64,000 nucleotides of DNA from Flavobacteriaceae bacterium (GTDB lineage Bacteria > Bacteroidota > Bacteroidia > Flavobacteriales > Flavobacteriaceae). Below the pieces are notes generated by a model. That model ran no database searches and was not told the DNA's origin. It was given only the letters and a program-made list of their open reading frames with translations. Shown here piece after piece: positions 43,965 through 53,160 of the stretch. How positions within the stretch are numbered: the first letter of the stretch is position 1; each line of letters opens with the position of its first letter. The DNA lies in NCBI GenBank assembly GCA_014075215.1, contig CP046177.1, positions 3,472,501-3,536,500 of the forward strand, in the 5' to 3' direction. Made by a program: the position numbers and the translations under genes.

Positions 43965-45302
43965 ATGTCCGATGATTTTGATTTACTAGAAACAAATTCT
44001 AACGAAAAAACCGATAAAGTTGACGTCAACTGGGGGAAAGCCATAGATACTATGAAATCTAAATTGGCACAGGAAGACGATCCTGAAATGCGCCAAAAGA
44101 TATTAAATGCAACATTAGATGATGTTGTACACATGGCAGAAAAAGACAGAACCAGTTTGCTGGATGCTATCAAAGATTTGACAGATTACCAGGATGAAGT
44201 GGGGATCATTTTTGAAAAATTTTCATCATTAAATGCAGATGAACAAAAAATAATTGACGACGCACAAAAAGATCTGGAACGTGCAAAAATAAAACTCGAA
44301 AACGCAGAGAAGAAACCGGATACATGGTGGAATAACCTTTGGGGGCGAAAAAGTAAAATTAGAAAAGCCCGGGAAGAATTAAAAGAAGCTCAAAAAGTAA
44401 GAGATAGTGCCGATAATAAAGCAAAAGCCATGTTCCAGGAACGTATTGAAAAAGCCGATATTCAAACACTTTTAAATGAATTGTCCTATAAGAGCCAGGC
44501 TGCGGTCAAGAGGTTGAAAACCCGTGAGGTTGAAATTAAAGAAGTAGAAGATAAGTTGCAAACAGCTATTGTAGAAGCCACAAAAAATCACACCAAAGCC
44601 TTAGAAAAAAAGAAAGAAACAGAAGCCAAACTGGAAGAACAATACAGTTTGCTAAAACAGGCACGACAAGAACTGGAAGAAATAGCAGATAAACAATCTA
44701 CCGAATATGCAGAAGCAATTGGTAAAGTAACCGAAGTAGAGCAAAAAGTAGAAGAGTTAGAAGGCCTGCGAAATGCATATACAACACTGGCGGCCAGTAA
44801 AGATAGTTTTGTTCATAAACACAATTTAACCATTAAAGTACTAACATCATTAAGAAGTAACCTGCAAACACATCGTGCAAAACTAAAAAGCGATACCGAA
44901 GAGCGATTAAAATATTATGATGGATATGTAGTGGCTTTAAAAGCGAGAACAGACCAGGAATTTGCAGCTATTTTGGAACATTTGGGCGTAAAAACAGATG
45001 AACATATCGGGGAAACACTCGCATCCATGCATACGGCTAGTGCAAAAGCACGTCAGGAAATGATGGATAATATCCCTGTTCATGAGAAAGTCATGCAAGG
45101 AGTCTATAGTAGTTATGCCGAGGCTTTACACGAGATTAGAGAAAAAGATACCGATATTCAAAAGAATTTTTCAGACCGTTACGGAATAGATATGAAACAG
45201 CTTTTTGAAGATTATTATAAGACAAATCCTTCAACTGATAATAGCCATGACCCTTCGGAAGCTCCAAAACCTAAAGGAAATACAGACGACTTATTATCCT
45301 GA
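43965..45302 (+). CDS. Coiled-coil protein, weakly TelA-like, first gene of unknown operon
   Basis: 445 residues, no signal or membrane segment. Residues about 85-280 are long heptad-rich helices (AQKDLERAKIKLENAEKK; EARE/KEAQKVRDSADNKAKAM; KALEKKKETEAKLEEQYSLL). A C-terminal helical domain (HKHNLTIKVLTSLRSNLQTH) faintly recalls toxic-anion-resistance TelA proteins, but I would not assign it on that. Cytoplasmic and probably oligomeric. Same strand and spacing as the following five genes, including an AAA+ ATPase. Confidence 0.75.
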   Translation: MSDDFDLLETNSNEKTDKVDVNWGKAIDTMKSKLAQEDDPEMRQKILNATLDDVVHMAEKDRTSLLDAIKDLTDYQDEVGIIFEKFSSLNADEQKIIDDAQKDLERAKIKLENAEKKPDTWWNNLWGRKSKIRKAREELKEAQKVRDSADNKAKAMFQERIEKADIQTLLNELSYKSQAAVKRLKTREVEIKEVEDKLQTAIVEATKNHTKALEKKKETEAKLEEQYSLLKQARQELEEIADKQSTEYAEAIGKVTEVEQKVEELEGLRNAYTTLAASKDSFVHKHNLTIKVLTSLRSNLQTHRAKLKSDTEERLKYYDGYVVALKARTDQEFAAILEHLGVKTDEHIGETLASMHTASAKARQEMMDNIPVHEKVMQGVYSSYAEALHEIREKDTDIQKNFSDRYGIDMKQLFEDYYKTNPSTDNSHDPSEAPKPKGNTDDLLS

Positions 45303-45370
45303 ATTTGATGTAACACTTGCGTAAAATAGATAACTAATTTAAACAAGGAAGAAGGTCATATGGTTTTTTG

Positions 45371-45399
45371 AATAGCTAAAAAAGGCTTTTGTAGCTATT
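45371..45399 (+). promoter_or_regulatory. Strong intergenic hairpin
   Basis: AATAGCTA (45371-45378) pairs perfectly with TAGCTATT (45392-45399), and the inner AAAAG/CTTTT can continue the stem. It lies in the 228-bp gap between the coiled-coil gene and the next gene; it could attenuate or process the operon message. The rest of the gap shows nothing recognisable. Confidence 0.5.
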
Positions 45400-45530
45400 G
45401 GTCTGGTAAAGAAGCTCAACCTCCAAAGGAAATTTAAGAGAAAGCCATTTGAAACCAAATTCATACAAATACAGAGGGCTTTCTATTTTGCAAAAGCCTT
45501 TAAAAGTTAATAGAAGTATAAAATATAAAA

Positions 45531-46592
45531 ATGTCTGTAAGTCACATTACCACACCTTTAGACACTGCGGTTTTAGATTCTAAAGAGCAGTATGTGTTCT
45601 ACCATACAATGTTGGATTTTTCGCTCAAAGAGTTGGTAGTTAGTACACAAAGACAGCAGATATGCAATAGCAAAGAAATTATTTTCTTTAAACAATATTG
45701 CGATTTGCTTTTGTATTCCGTTGAGGCAATGCGCATAAAATATATGTACGATGCAGAGGAGAATATGAAAATAGACTTAACCGACTCAGGTTTTCCAAAC
45801 TACCTGGAATTCAGATATTTATATAATGATTTGCAATTGCGTAAAAATTATTTGGGGAAACTGATAAGCCCGGATATTTTAAAGGAAGAATTTTTACACA
45901 CACTACTCCATAAGAAAAAACCCGTTGAAAAAGACAAGCTGTTTCAAGCAGTGTCCGTAGTGTATTATACCTCTGTAAAAGAACAATATATATTTAATCG
46001 TTTTGTACAGGGAAAAATAATTGACGCGCCAAAAAATATAACAGCAGATTTGCTAACCAGTTGGAGTTTTTATGATGTTACCACCAACAGGCCTTACATC
46101 TGTTTTATGTATTTTGATTTTGCCGGTGATCATATGGCGAATTATAAAAGAAGATTATACAACGTTTTAAAATCCAATGCGGATAGAGATATGAAACTGG
46201 ATACCATGGCATATGCCATTGACAAAAAATTGCCGGAAATACACCCCAAACATATCAAGAGAATAGATCTCGGTCCCCTGCATACTGTCTTTGCAAAAGA
46301 TAAAAATGAAATTACACATACCATCTTAGAAGCCATAGGAAAAAAAGAAATAGCTTTAGCATCCTACGCGCTATCACTCACTGTAGATGAAGTACGGTCC
46401 GGAGGTACATTTAACGAAGGAAGTTTTTTTGCTAAACAAAAAATGCAGCGATGGAATAAAATTGCTACACAAAAATATGTTTTGGCACCACATAGAATTA
46501 TACAATTATTATATAATAAAGTACCGGAAGTTTTACATAATTTAACAAAACCTCCAATTCAAGTTGCCGACCTTAAAATAAATAAAAAATAA
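45531..46592 (+). CDS. Soluble protein of unknown function, AAA+ operon
   Basis: 353 residues, no signal peptide or membrane segment. Rich in Tyr, Phe and Lys; segments such as FPNYLEFRYLYNDLQLRKNYLG and RPYICFMYFDFAGDHMANYKRRLYNVL suggest a compact alpha/beta fold. I recognise no family. It lies 50 bp upstream of the AAA+ ATPase gene, and it probably works with it as adaptor or substrate-handling partner; that is inference from position only. Confidence 0.7.
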   Translation: MSVSHITTPLDTAVLDSKEQYVFYHTMLDFSLKELVVSTQRQQICNSKEIIFFKQYCDLLLYSVEAMRIKYMYDAEENMKIDLTDSGFPNYLEFRYLYNDLQLRKNYLGKLISPDILKEEFLHTLLHKKKPVEKDKLFQAVSVVYYTSVKEQYIFNRFVQGKIIDAPKNITADLLTSWSFYDVTTNRPYICFMYFDFAGDHMANYKRRLYNVLKSNADRDMKLDTMAYAIDKKLPEIHPKHIKRIDLGPLHTVFAKDKNEITHTILEAIGKKEIALASYALSLTVDEVRSGGTFNEGSFFAKQKMQRWNKIATQKYVLAPHRIIQLLYNKVPEVLHNLTKPPIQVADLKINKK

Positions 46593-46642
46593 CGCTAAGA
46601 AGTTTGGATTCGCAATTGCAGAATATTGAAATATAGAAACAA

Positions 46643-48601
46643 ATGGAACAAAACCCAACATTTCCGATAAAAAAATCAGAACTGAATATACTCAGAGATG
46701 AAGCATCATCTTATATAAAAAGTATACAATGGCAACAAAGTCAACGCGCAAAAAATAAAGATAAAAACGCAAAAAACGAATCTATTTTATTGTACCTGTC
46801 AAGAGCAAATAGCGGAAGCAGTGTAGCGGTTACTTCAGTTTCAAAAACAATATTAGCACTCAAAAAACGCCTGCTACCCGACTCTGTTGCACTTCCTCTA
46901 TATCTGAACCAAACCTTATATGCAGTACAAGAAGGGCTTACAGTAGGCCTTTGGATTAAAGATAGTTTTTACGACAGTTCCGGTTTATCCGGATTAAGCG
47001 AACGCAGGGATACATTGGATTCAAGTGGAAAACGAGCGTTTGAGAGCAAAATGCACACCGCTACGGCGTTTATACTATTCTCAGCAGCATATCATATGCT
47101 GTATCACTTAAAACCACACGCTTCCGATGACCTGAGTGTAATGGAGCAAAAGTTTGCCGGAATTCCGGAGGTATCGCTTCTATCACCTTTAAAAGGGGTG
47201 GCCTGTAGCCTGTTTTATTACGATAAATATCTGGGACACCCGGAAATCATAAAGTCAGATAAAGATGTTATTGACTTTACAGTAGTCTATTTTGAAGCGT
47301 TGACAGATGAAATTCAACTGCGAAAAAGTAGCTTGGAATATACGGAAACCATTGAAGACAGAACGTACAAACTTGAAGGCTCGGACTTTACGATTTCAGG
47401 TTGGAACAACGTCTTTTCGGGAACAGCCGTTAGTATTGAGTTTAACAAAATTCAATTCGAACAGATAGTAGGAAACAGAGATGCAAAACATTTTGCAAGG
47501 CGGCTGACCGAGCGTATGCTAAGCTATGATTTTGAAGCTAAAAAAAATCCGTTTCAAGAGTTAGGCGGATTTATGCCTGCATTTATGGGATATGGCATCC
47601 CGGGAACCGGAAAGAGCATGTTGATTGCCGCCATAGCCACACGCTTAAAAGAACACTGTGATCATTTGGAAATTCCATTTCTGTTTCATCCTATGCCGGA
47701 TACTCTGATTAGTACATTTCAAGGAGGCTCTGCAGAGAAAATGGTAGCTTGGATGAAACCAATGCAAGACCCGACCAAACTCATTTTTGCACCGATTGAC
47801 GATGCCGAAAATAATTTACAAGAAAGAACCGCACAAGGAGTTTCTGCAGGAGTAAAGGAAGTCATAGGAGTATTCCTGCGCTATACCGAAGGAGCCTATG
47901 CAGTAAATTATGGAAACAGCTCGATAGGCTTGTTTACCAACCTGCCGGAAATGTTAGATAAAGCAGTGATTTCCAGAGTGCAAGGCAGGTTTAAAATCGA
48001 TGGAGCAAGAACAACACATGACTTTTTAGATCAGGACTATTTGTGGTGGTCTAAACTGGATAAAACGATGCCTGATTTTGTAAATATGAAAAACCCGTCA
48101 AACTATACGTTTTTACAAGATCAGGGGTTGGCTAAAAATATGGGCGACATTTTGAATACTGTAGAAAAACCCGTGGAAGAACGCGTTTTGCAAGCCTACG
48201 ACAAAGCAGAAGCCAGACACAAAACAGATGAACATGCATTCTACGCTGCTCTCTACAAAGAAATTCAGACTATTTTTCCGTTTTTTTCTTCAAGAGATAT
48301 ACGTAATATACAATCCGCTATTTCTTTAAGGTTGACAGATTTTGACTTAGAACAAGACTGGTTCAATAATCCGGAGATATATTTTAAACAAAATTACGAA
48401 ACAAAATATCAAATGCTTCGGGAACTTATGAAATCAAATATGAAAGGATTGAACTTCTCTGAAATCAGAAGACAGGAAGTAGTGCACTATCTGGATAACG
48501 TGGCAACCATTGCAGATACTGATTTTAAACGGAAAGTAGAGGCAAGAGTAACCCAATTACATATTGATATGGAGGCAAGAGAAAAATTTGAAAAATTATG
48601 A
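46643..48601 (+). CDS. AAA+ ATPase with long N-terminal domain and DD Walker B
   Basis: 652 residues. About 300 residues of unrecognised N-terminal domain precede one AAA+ module. Walker A is GYGIPGTGKS (residues 316-325). The Walker B region reads LIFAPIDDAEN near 380-390, with Asp where a catalytic Glu is usual. Sensor-1 is TNLPE and the arginine-finger region is SRVQGRF near 443. A C-terminal helical part (about 520-652) follows. Probably a hexameric remodelling ATPase of the cytoplasm. Partners are the coiled-coil and membrane proteins of the same operon. The DD variation may slow hydrolysis. Confidence 0.82.
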   Translation: MEQNPTFPIKKSELNILRDEASSYIKSIQWQQSQRAKNKDKNAKNESILLYLSRANSGSSVAVTSVSKTILALKKRLLPDSVALPLYLNQTLYAVQEGLTVGLWIKDSFYDSSGLSGLSERRDTLDSSGKRAFESKMHTATAFILFSAAYHMLYHLKPHASDDLSVMEQKFAGIPEVSLLSPLKGVACSLFYYDKYLGHPEIIKSDKDVIDFTVVYFEALTDEIQLRKSSLEYTETIEDRTYKLEGSDFTISGWNNVFSGTAVSIEFNKIQFEQIVGNRDAKHFARRLTERMLSYDFEAKKNPFQELGGFMPAFMGYGIPGTGKSMLIAAIATRLKEHCDHLEIPFLFHPMPDTLISTFQGGSAEKMVAWMKPMQDPTKLIFAPIDDAENNLQERTAQGVSAGVKEVIGVFLRYTEGAYAVNYGNSSIGLFTNLPEMLDKAVISRVQGRFKIDGARTTHDFLDQDYLWWSKLDKTMPDFVNMKNPSNYTFLQDQGLAKNMGDILNTVEKPVEERVLQAYDKAEARHKTDEHAFYAALYKEIQTIFPFFSSRDIRNIQSAISLRLTDFDLEQDWFNNPEIYFKQNYETKYQMLRELMKSNMKGLNFSEIRRQEVVHYLDNVATIADTDFKRKVEARVTQLHIDMEAREKFEKL

Positions 48602-48678
48602 AAAAGGAAGTCAACCATAAAAAATAGGAAGTTTATGGATGGCTGTATATTTTAAAATATGATTTTGATAAGAGAAGA

Positions 48679-49914
48679 ATGGAAAAACTAAAAGAAGCAA
48701 ACCTGTATTTAAGCAAACTGATTCCTGTTAGCGGGAAATTAGTAGAACGCTATAATGCCTGCTTGCTGAAATTGGGTTTTACTAAAACAAAACTCAAATC
48801 ATTTTCCATAGACGGTATGGGCTGGAGTCCTGAAATTGCGGAAGAAAAAAAGAATACACACTATTTAAACAATGGAGAAGCAAACCCGCATTGCATTATC
48901 ATTAGCCCTTTACAAAGAGAATTACCCATATATATGCCCTTTCACTCTTTTGATAAAGAATTAATGAAACAAATATTTAAAATCCACGGAGATAAGATCA
49001 ATGATATTACCCGGGATGCTGCAATATGTGTAGATTTTGATCAAAAAATAGATGTTTTTTATGAAGTGTGGGATATCATAAAATATAAAGAAATTGTTAT
49101 TAGTTTTCGATTGATGAATGATTTGGATAAAGCCAAAGAAGAACAATCGGAACTCATCGCTTATTTTCATAAAGAAAACAACTTTATAGATGAGGTCATC
49201 CATTGGAAATTATTAGAATCGGGTAAAAAATATGGTGATTTAAGAAACAGGAATCTGAATATGGAAGAAATCCACTATCCGTTAGAATCATTTTATACAA
49301 AAGCTTTTGGCGGGGTGTATATGTTGCGGAATATTGTGTTACCGGTACTCATTTTTGAAGATGATACACATTATGATGAAGCATTAAAAAGCAAAACCGG
49401 AGACGTGCTAATGTATCATATTTCAGATGCCGAATTAATAGAAAAACTACAAAGTTATTCTTTGATTGAACTTGATTTGGAAGAAGAACTAATGAAGAAA
49501 AGATATCCCCGGATAAAAAAATACATGTTTTCCGAATATTTAACAAAAACAAACCATTTGGTTAAAGATATTTTGGAAGACAGAATGCTGTTTAAAAGCT
49601 ATCTGAATAAAATAGATATAGATGCACGTAAAAAAGTAATGAGCGTTGAATTATATTTGGAAAAGAAAAAATCAGGAATGTTTATCAAACCGGATGAAGT
49701 TATTGATAAAGAAATGTTACATGCTTTGTATAAGCCGCATTCGTCGTTACAACCTGATTATCAGGATTTAATATGGAAGTTGCTGGTAAATATAGCACCA
49801 AAAGATATATTGTTTATGTATTGGTATGACAAAGAAGAGTTTTATAAACAGTTTAAAACCTGGAATACTTCCATGAAAGACTGGGCAGTGGAAGTGATAC
49901 GTAACCATATATAA
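48679..49914 (+). CDS. Soluble protein of unknown function, AAA+ operon
   Basis: 411 residues, charged, without signal or membrane segment. Notable stretches are GMGWSPEIAEEKKNTHYLNNGEANPHCIIISPLQ (N-terminal), AFGGVYMLRNIVLPVLIFEDDTHYDEA (middle) and a helical C-terminus ending WNTSMKDWAVEVIRNHI. No family recognised. The gene follows the AAA+ ATPase by 77 bp and precedes a small membrane protein by 38 bp, so co-expression is likely. Confidence 0.7.
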   Translation: MEKLKEANLYLSKLIPVSGKLVERYNACLLKLGFTKTKLKSFSIDGMGWSPEIAEEKKNTHYLNNGEANPHCIIISPLQRELPIYMPFHSFDKELMKQIFKIHGDKINDITRDAAICVDFDQKIDVFYEVWDIIKYKEIVISFRLMNDLDKAKEEQSELIAYFHKENNFIDEVIHWKLLESGKKYGDLRNRNLNMEEIHYPLESFYTKAFGGVYMLRNIVLPVLIFEDDTHYDEALKSKTGDVLMYHISDAELIEKLQSYSLIELDLEEELMKKRYPRIKKYMFSEYLTKTNHLVKDILEDRMLFKSYLNKIDIDARKKVMSVELYLEKKKSGMFIKPDEVIDKEMLHALYKPHSSLQPDYQDLIWKLLVNIAPKDILFMYWYDKEEFYKQFKTWNTSMKDWAVEVIRNHI

Positions 49915-49952
49915 GCGAGCTCAATTATAAACCAATTTAAAAACAGATTATC

Positions 49953-50435
49953 ATGACACTGGAATTTATCGCATTTATTGCTTCTGTATTATTTGGAATT
50001 TTAATCTATTGGAGAGAATCCAATGGAAATGGACTGTATCGGTTTTTAAATAAACTAATCCATTCAAAGAAATTACAAATGAAACCCGAAGATAAAACAG
50101 GTTTCGTATATCAGCAGAAATTTATCTTGCGGCTTGTTTTTATAACATTCTTGTTTTTGATAATTATTTTAGCCTTACGCTTTTTAATTCCTGTTAGTTA
50201 TGGTACAGTTTCTATGTTTGTATCCGGTATAGTAGGGACACTCATCGGAACATATATTGCCGGAATTGTTCTGAAATCAAGTAAAATAATAGATGAAAAA
50301 GCAGCAGATTTGAAAGACATGATTCACGATACCTTTGACGATACAAAAGCAGATGTTACAAATACATCGGAGACGCCTGAAGAAAAAGAAGAGAAAAGCG
50401 CCCGGGAAAGATTAAAAGATAAAGGGCTTTTATAG
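49953..50435 (+). CDS. Small three-helix membrane protein with charged tail
   Basis: 160 residues. Membrane segments at about 4-20 (FIAFIASVLFGILIYW), 54-82 (FILRLVFITFLFLIIILALRF) and 88-108 (MFVSGIVGTLIGTYIAGIVL). The last 50 residues are highly charged (DLKDMIHDTFDDTKADVTN ... EEKEEKSARERLKDKG) and should lie in the cytoplasm. No family recognised. It may anchor the soluble proteins of this operon to the inner membrane. A 162-bp repeat separates it from the next gene. Confidence 0.7.
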   Translation: MTLEFIAFIASVLFGILIYWRESNGNGLYRFLNKLIHSKKLQMKPEDKTGFVYQQKFILRLVFITFLFLIIILALRFLIPVSYGTVSMFVSGIVGTLIGTYIAGIVLKSSKIIDEKAADLKDMIHDTFDDTKADVTNTSETPEEKEEKSARERLKDKGLL

Positions 50436-50502
50436 AATACCTGTTTAGATACTTACATGAACACTCTTTAATATTCAGTTAAAAAAGGTGTAATAACGGA
50501 TA

Positions 50503-50664
50503 GAGACCTTTGCAGAATTGATTTGGCAAAAAAGTTCGACGCCCGAAGAACATTTTCAACCGGAATAACCTGTTGGTTTTGAGGATTTAAAATTTTCGAG
50601 AAGGAAGAAATTTGAAGCCAAATCAATTTTAATACGGAATATATCACTATTTTGCAAAGGTCTC
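50503..50664. repeat. 162-bp palindromic element, family B copy 3 (inverted)
   Basis: Starts GAGACCTTTGCAGAA and ends TTTTGCAAAGGTCTC. The body is the reverse complement of the 27310-27471 element (TTCGACGCCCGAAGAACATT; CCGGAATAACCTG). It is inserted in the operon between the 160- and 567-residue membrane proteins. Confidence 0.82.
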
Positions 50665-50682
50665 AGATATCAAATAATAATT

Positions 50683-52386
50683 ATGATCAAAAGATATTGG
50701 CAAAAGGGAAGAAAGCAAAAAATAATTGTCAGCGGATGTATATTACTAGCAATGCTTGCCCTATTCATTTTGCGGGATGACTATCAACCCGGGCTGTTAT
50801 TTCTTAGAAAATACATTGCTGTCATACTACTAAGCCTGGCAATATTGTTTTTCGGTTTACAAAAGTTTAGAAGATCTGCAAGCACTCTGAAAAGATTGGG
50901 AATTTTAGGACTGCTGGCGTTGTTTTTTAGCTTGTCATATATAGCAGGTTGGCGCTATGAACTCTATAAATATATGAAAACATATAATGTTTTTAATAAT
51001 TTAAACAGATTAGCAATCAACGAATTACCACTTACTCGAAATGAACGTATTCAACCATTACAGAATATCTTTTCAATGGCAAACGAATCCGTAGGGGAGA
51101 CAAAAGATGTGTCGTTGCCCCAGTTGGTAAGGGTAGACGGAGAGAATAAATGTACCATGGCAATACAACCTACGAAAAAATATATTTGGCAACGAATTAG
51201 CGATCATACCGAAGAAGTTTTTGCAGTATCAAGTACCACACCCTTTCCAAGATTTTCTAACGAAAATAGAATTCCGGTAACTTTTTCAATTGGAGAATCA
51301 CTTAAATTTAGTCGAAATACTTACAATGCAGTAGTACAAAGGTTTGGTTTTTTTCAATTGTTTACTACAGAACCCGGTGATACGTTTTATATGAAAGATG
51401 ATGAAGGACAATGGGTACAGGTAGTAAGCCTCATTAAATGGAAAGGTTTTTTATTTCCTTACCCGACTTTTGGAGGCGTGATGATAATAAAAAACGGAAA
51501 ACATCATTTTTCTGATTACCTGGAACGTATCTTTATAGGAAAAGGAACCTATATAAGCCCTGAAAATATGGCAAAATATCCCTATTTAAAGAAGCAGAAT
51601 ATACTGTCGGAAAAAGTATCGCGCTTACAAGCAGAATCATTAAAATTCTTAGGCGGGTTTACCGATCCCTTACCCTGGAAGATGAAGACAGCCGTTAAAA
51701 TTCCTGATTTGCCCGATGACCAAAACCAGCAGCCCTTTGTCACAGATTGTGAATTCAAAGGAGTAGTACCCGATGCATACAATGGGTTATATCATTGGTT
51801 CGGATTAGAACCCATAGGAGACGAACGTACCAGTTTGGCTTACAGTGTTTTTATTTCTGCAGATGGGACAGATGCACTTTATTATTATGATCATGCATCA
51901 AAAAGACAAGGATATGCAGGCGTTTCTGCCATGCCTTTAAAAGTCATAGAATCTCGTAAAGAGTTTGACTGGTCTGTAAATAAACCGGTAGAGTTCAGAC
52001 CCTACATCAAACATATTGCAGGAAGGAAAAGAATGTTTTTCCTCGGAACAATCTCGACTGTTAGAAAAGATTCGGAAAAGTTTGACGGTGCTGCCACTCC
52101 GGATCTGGCACTGATAGATAGCGAGTATCGTGATGTAGTCTGGATAGATGCCAAACACCCAAGCAAATGGGATGAACAAGTATATGATCAACTAAATGAA
52201 GCATGGAGAGCCGGCGAAAAAATTGATTTTTATTATAAAAATGATGATTTCTTGCCAGCAGCCGAAAAATCAAAACAATATACGGACTCTATTCAGTTGG
52301 TTTCCGAAAAAGAAAAAGATCTGAAAGAAATTGAAAAGCTGGAAAAAAAGATAGACTCTATTAAAAGAAATCAAAAAGAAAAATAA
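50683..52386 (+). CDS. Membrane protein with large soluble domain, AAA+ operon
   Basis: 567 residues. Three N-terminal membrane segments (IIVSGCILLAMLALFILR; YIAVILLSLAILFFGL; LGILGLLALFFSLSYIAG) are followed by about 430 residues of soluble domain and a short coiled-coil tail (KEKDLKEIEKLEKKIDSIKRNQKEK). Aromatic-rich strands (FFQLFTTEPGDTFYMKDDEG; VSLIKWKGFLFPYPTFGGVMII) suggest a beta-rich fold. With three membrane segments, the domain would face the side opposite the N-terminus, probably the periplasm. No family recognised. Confidence 0.72.
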   Translation: MIKRYWQKGRKQKIIVSGCILLAMLALFILRDDYQPGLLFLRKYIAVILLSLAILFFGLQKFRRSASTLKRLGILGLLALFFSLSYIAGWRYELYKYMKTYNVFNNLNRLAINELPLTRNERIQPLQNIFSMANESVGETKDVSLPQLVRVDGENKCTMAIQPTKKYIWQRISDHTEEVFAVSSTTPFPRFSNENRIPVTFSIGESLKFSRNTYNAVVQRFGFFQLFTTEPGDTFYMKDDEGQWVQVVSLIKWKGFLFPYPTFGGVMIIKNGKHHFSDYLERIFIGKGTYISPENMAKYPYLKKQNILSEKVSRLQAESLKFLGGFTDPLPWKMKTAVKIPDLPDDQNQQPFVTDCEFKGVVPDAYNGLYHWFGLEPIGDERTSLAYSVFISADGTDALYYYDHASKRQGYAGVSAMPLKVIESRKEFDWSVNKPVEFRPYIKHIAGRKRMFFLGTISTVRKDSEKFDGAATPDLALIDSEYRDVVWIDAKHPSKWDEQVYDQLNEAWRAGEKIDFYYKNDDFLPAAEKSKQYTDSIQLVSEKEKDLKEIEKLEKKIDSIKRNQKEK

Positions 52387-52399
52387 GAAATTTTTAAAC

Positions 52400-52939
52400 A
52401 TGAAAAAAATACTCGCCTTTGCAGGAAGTATCAGTAGTACTTCTATTAACAAACAATTAGCAGTATATGCCGCCGGTTTACTAGACAAAGTGGAATACGA
52501 TATTTTAAATATGAATGAGTATCCTGCACCTCTGTTTAGCATAGATGAAGAAAAAAACGGTTTCCCGGAAAATATGCTACGATTATCGGAAAGACTAAAA
52601 ACATATGATGGCTTTATAATCTCCTTGGCAGAACATAACGGTTCATACGCTGCAGCATATAAGAATACCATAGATTGGCTCTCTCGAATTGAATTAAAAG
52701 TATTTAACAAAAAACCAATGCTACTGATGTCAGCTTCGCCGGGAGGTAGAGGAGGAGCTTCCGTATTAGCAGCAGCAAATGCATATTATCCTCATTTAGT
52801 AGCCGAAATTATCGCAAATTTTTCTTTACCAAAGTTCTATGACCACTTCAAAGAAGGAAAAATTACAGATGCGGAATTAGATCATGCATTAGAAAATGCA
52901 GTAAGTCTTTTTCTCAAAGAAATACAGTTGGAAAGTTAG
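52400..52939 (+). CDS. NAD(P)H-dependent FMN reductase-like oxidoreductase
   Basis: 179 residues with a flavodoxin-like fold: ILAFAGSISSTSINKQLA binds the FMN phosphate, YDGFIISLAEHNGSYAAAYKNTIDWLSR contacts the flavin ring and MLLMSASPGGRGGASVL closes the site. Relatives reduce FMN, quinones or chromate with NAD(P)H in the cytoplasm. It is 13 bp downstream of the 567-residue membrane protein, so it may be the last gene of that operon, but it is also widely found alone. Confidence 0.88.
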   Translation: MKKILAFAGSISSTSINKQLAVYAAGLLDKVEYDILNMNEYPAPLFSIDEEKNGFPENMLRLSERLKTYDGFIISLAEHNGSYAAAYKNTIDWLSRIELKVFNKKPMLLMSASPGGRGGASVLAAANAYYPHLVAEIIANFSLPKFYDHFKEGKITDAELDHALENAVSLFLKEIQLES

Positions 52940-53160
52940 AGAGTTTCAAGTTCAGTTTTAAAAAACACTTTTATAATGCAGGTGATGAATATTTATAATA
53001 GATTTTCTTATAGCACCATAGATTAAATCTATCAAATATCAAAAAGTAGGTATTAAAGTTCTCCTGACTTGTCCGCTATTTATTGGGTTCAAAAATTTAG
53101 TTTTGATAATCAGTAGTTTATCTTCAAAAAAGTGTACTTTGACCGTACTAATTGGGTCAA
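52940..53160. other. Intergenic region before IS1634-type transposase
   Basis: Starts with a short GAGTTTCAAGTTCAG block of the kind also found after moaA, the trans-sulfuration gene and the ArsC-like gene. The rest is presumably the left end of the IS; I could not define its terminal repeat. Confidence 0.4.

Noticed and set aside
43965..45302. Calling the coiled-coil gene a tellurite-resistance TelA protein
   Set aside because: Only a faint resemblance in one helical segment; no ter genes nearby, so the name would overstate the evidence.
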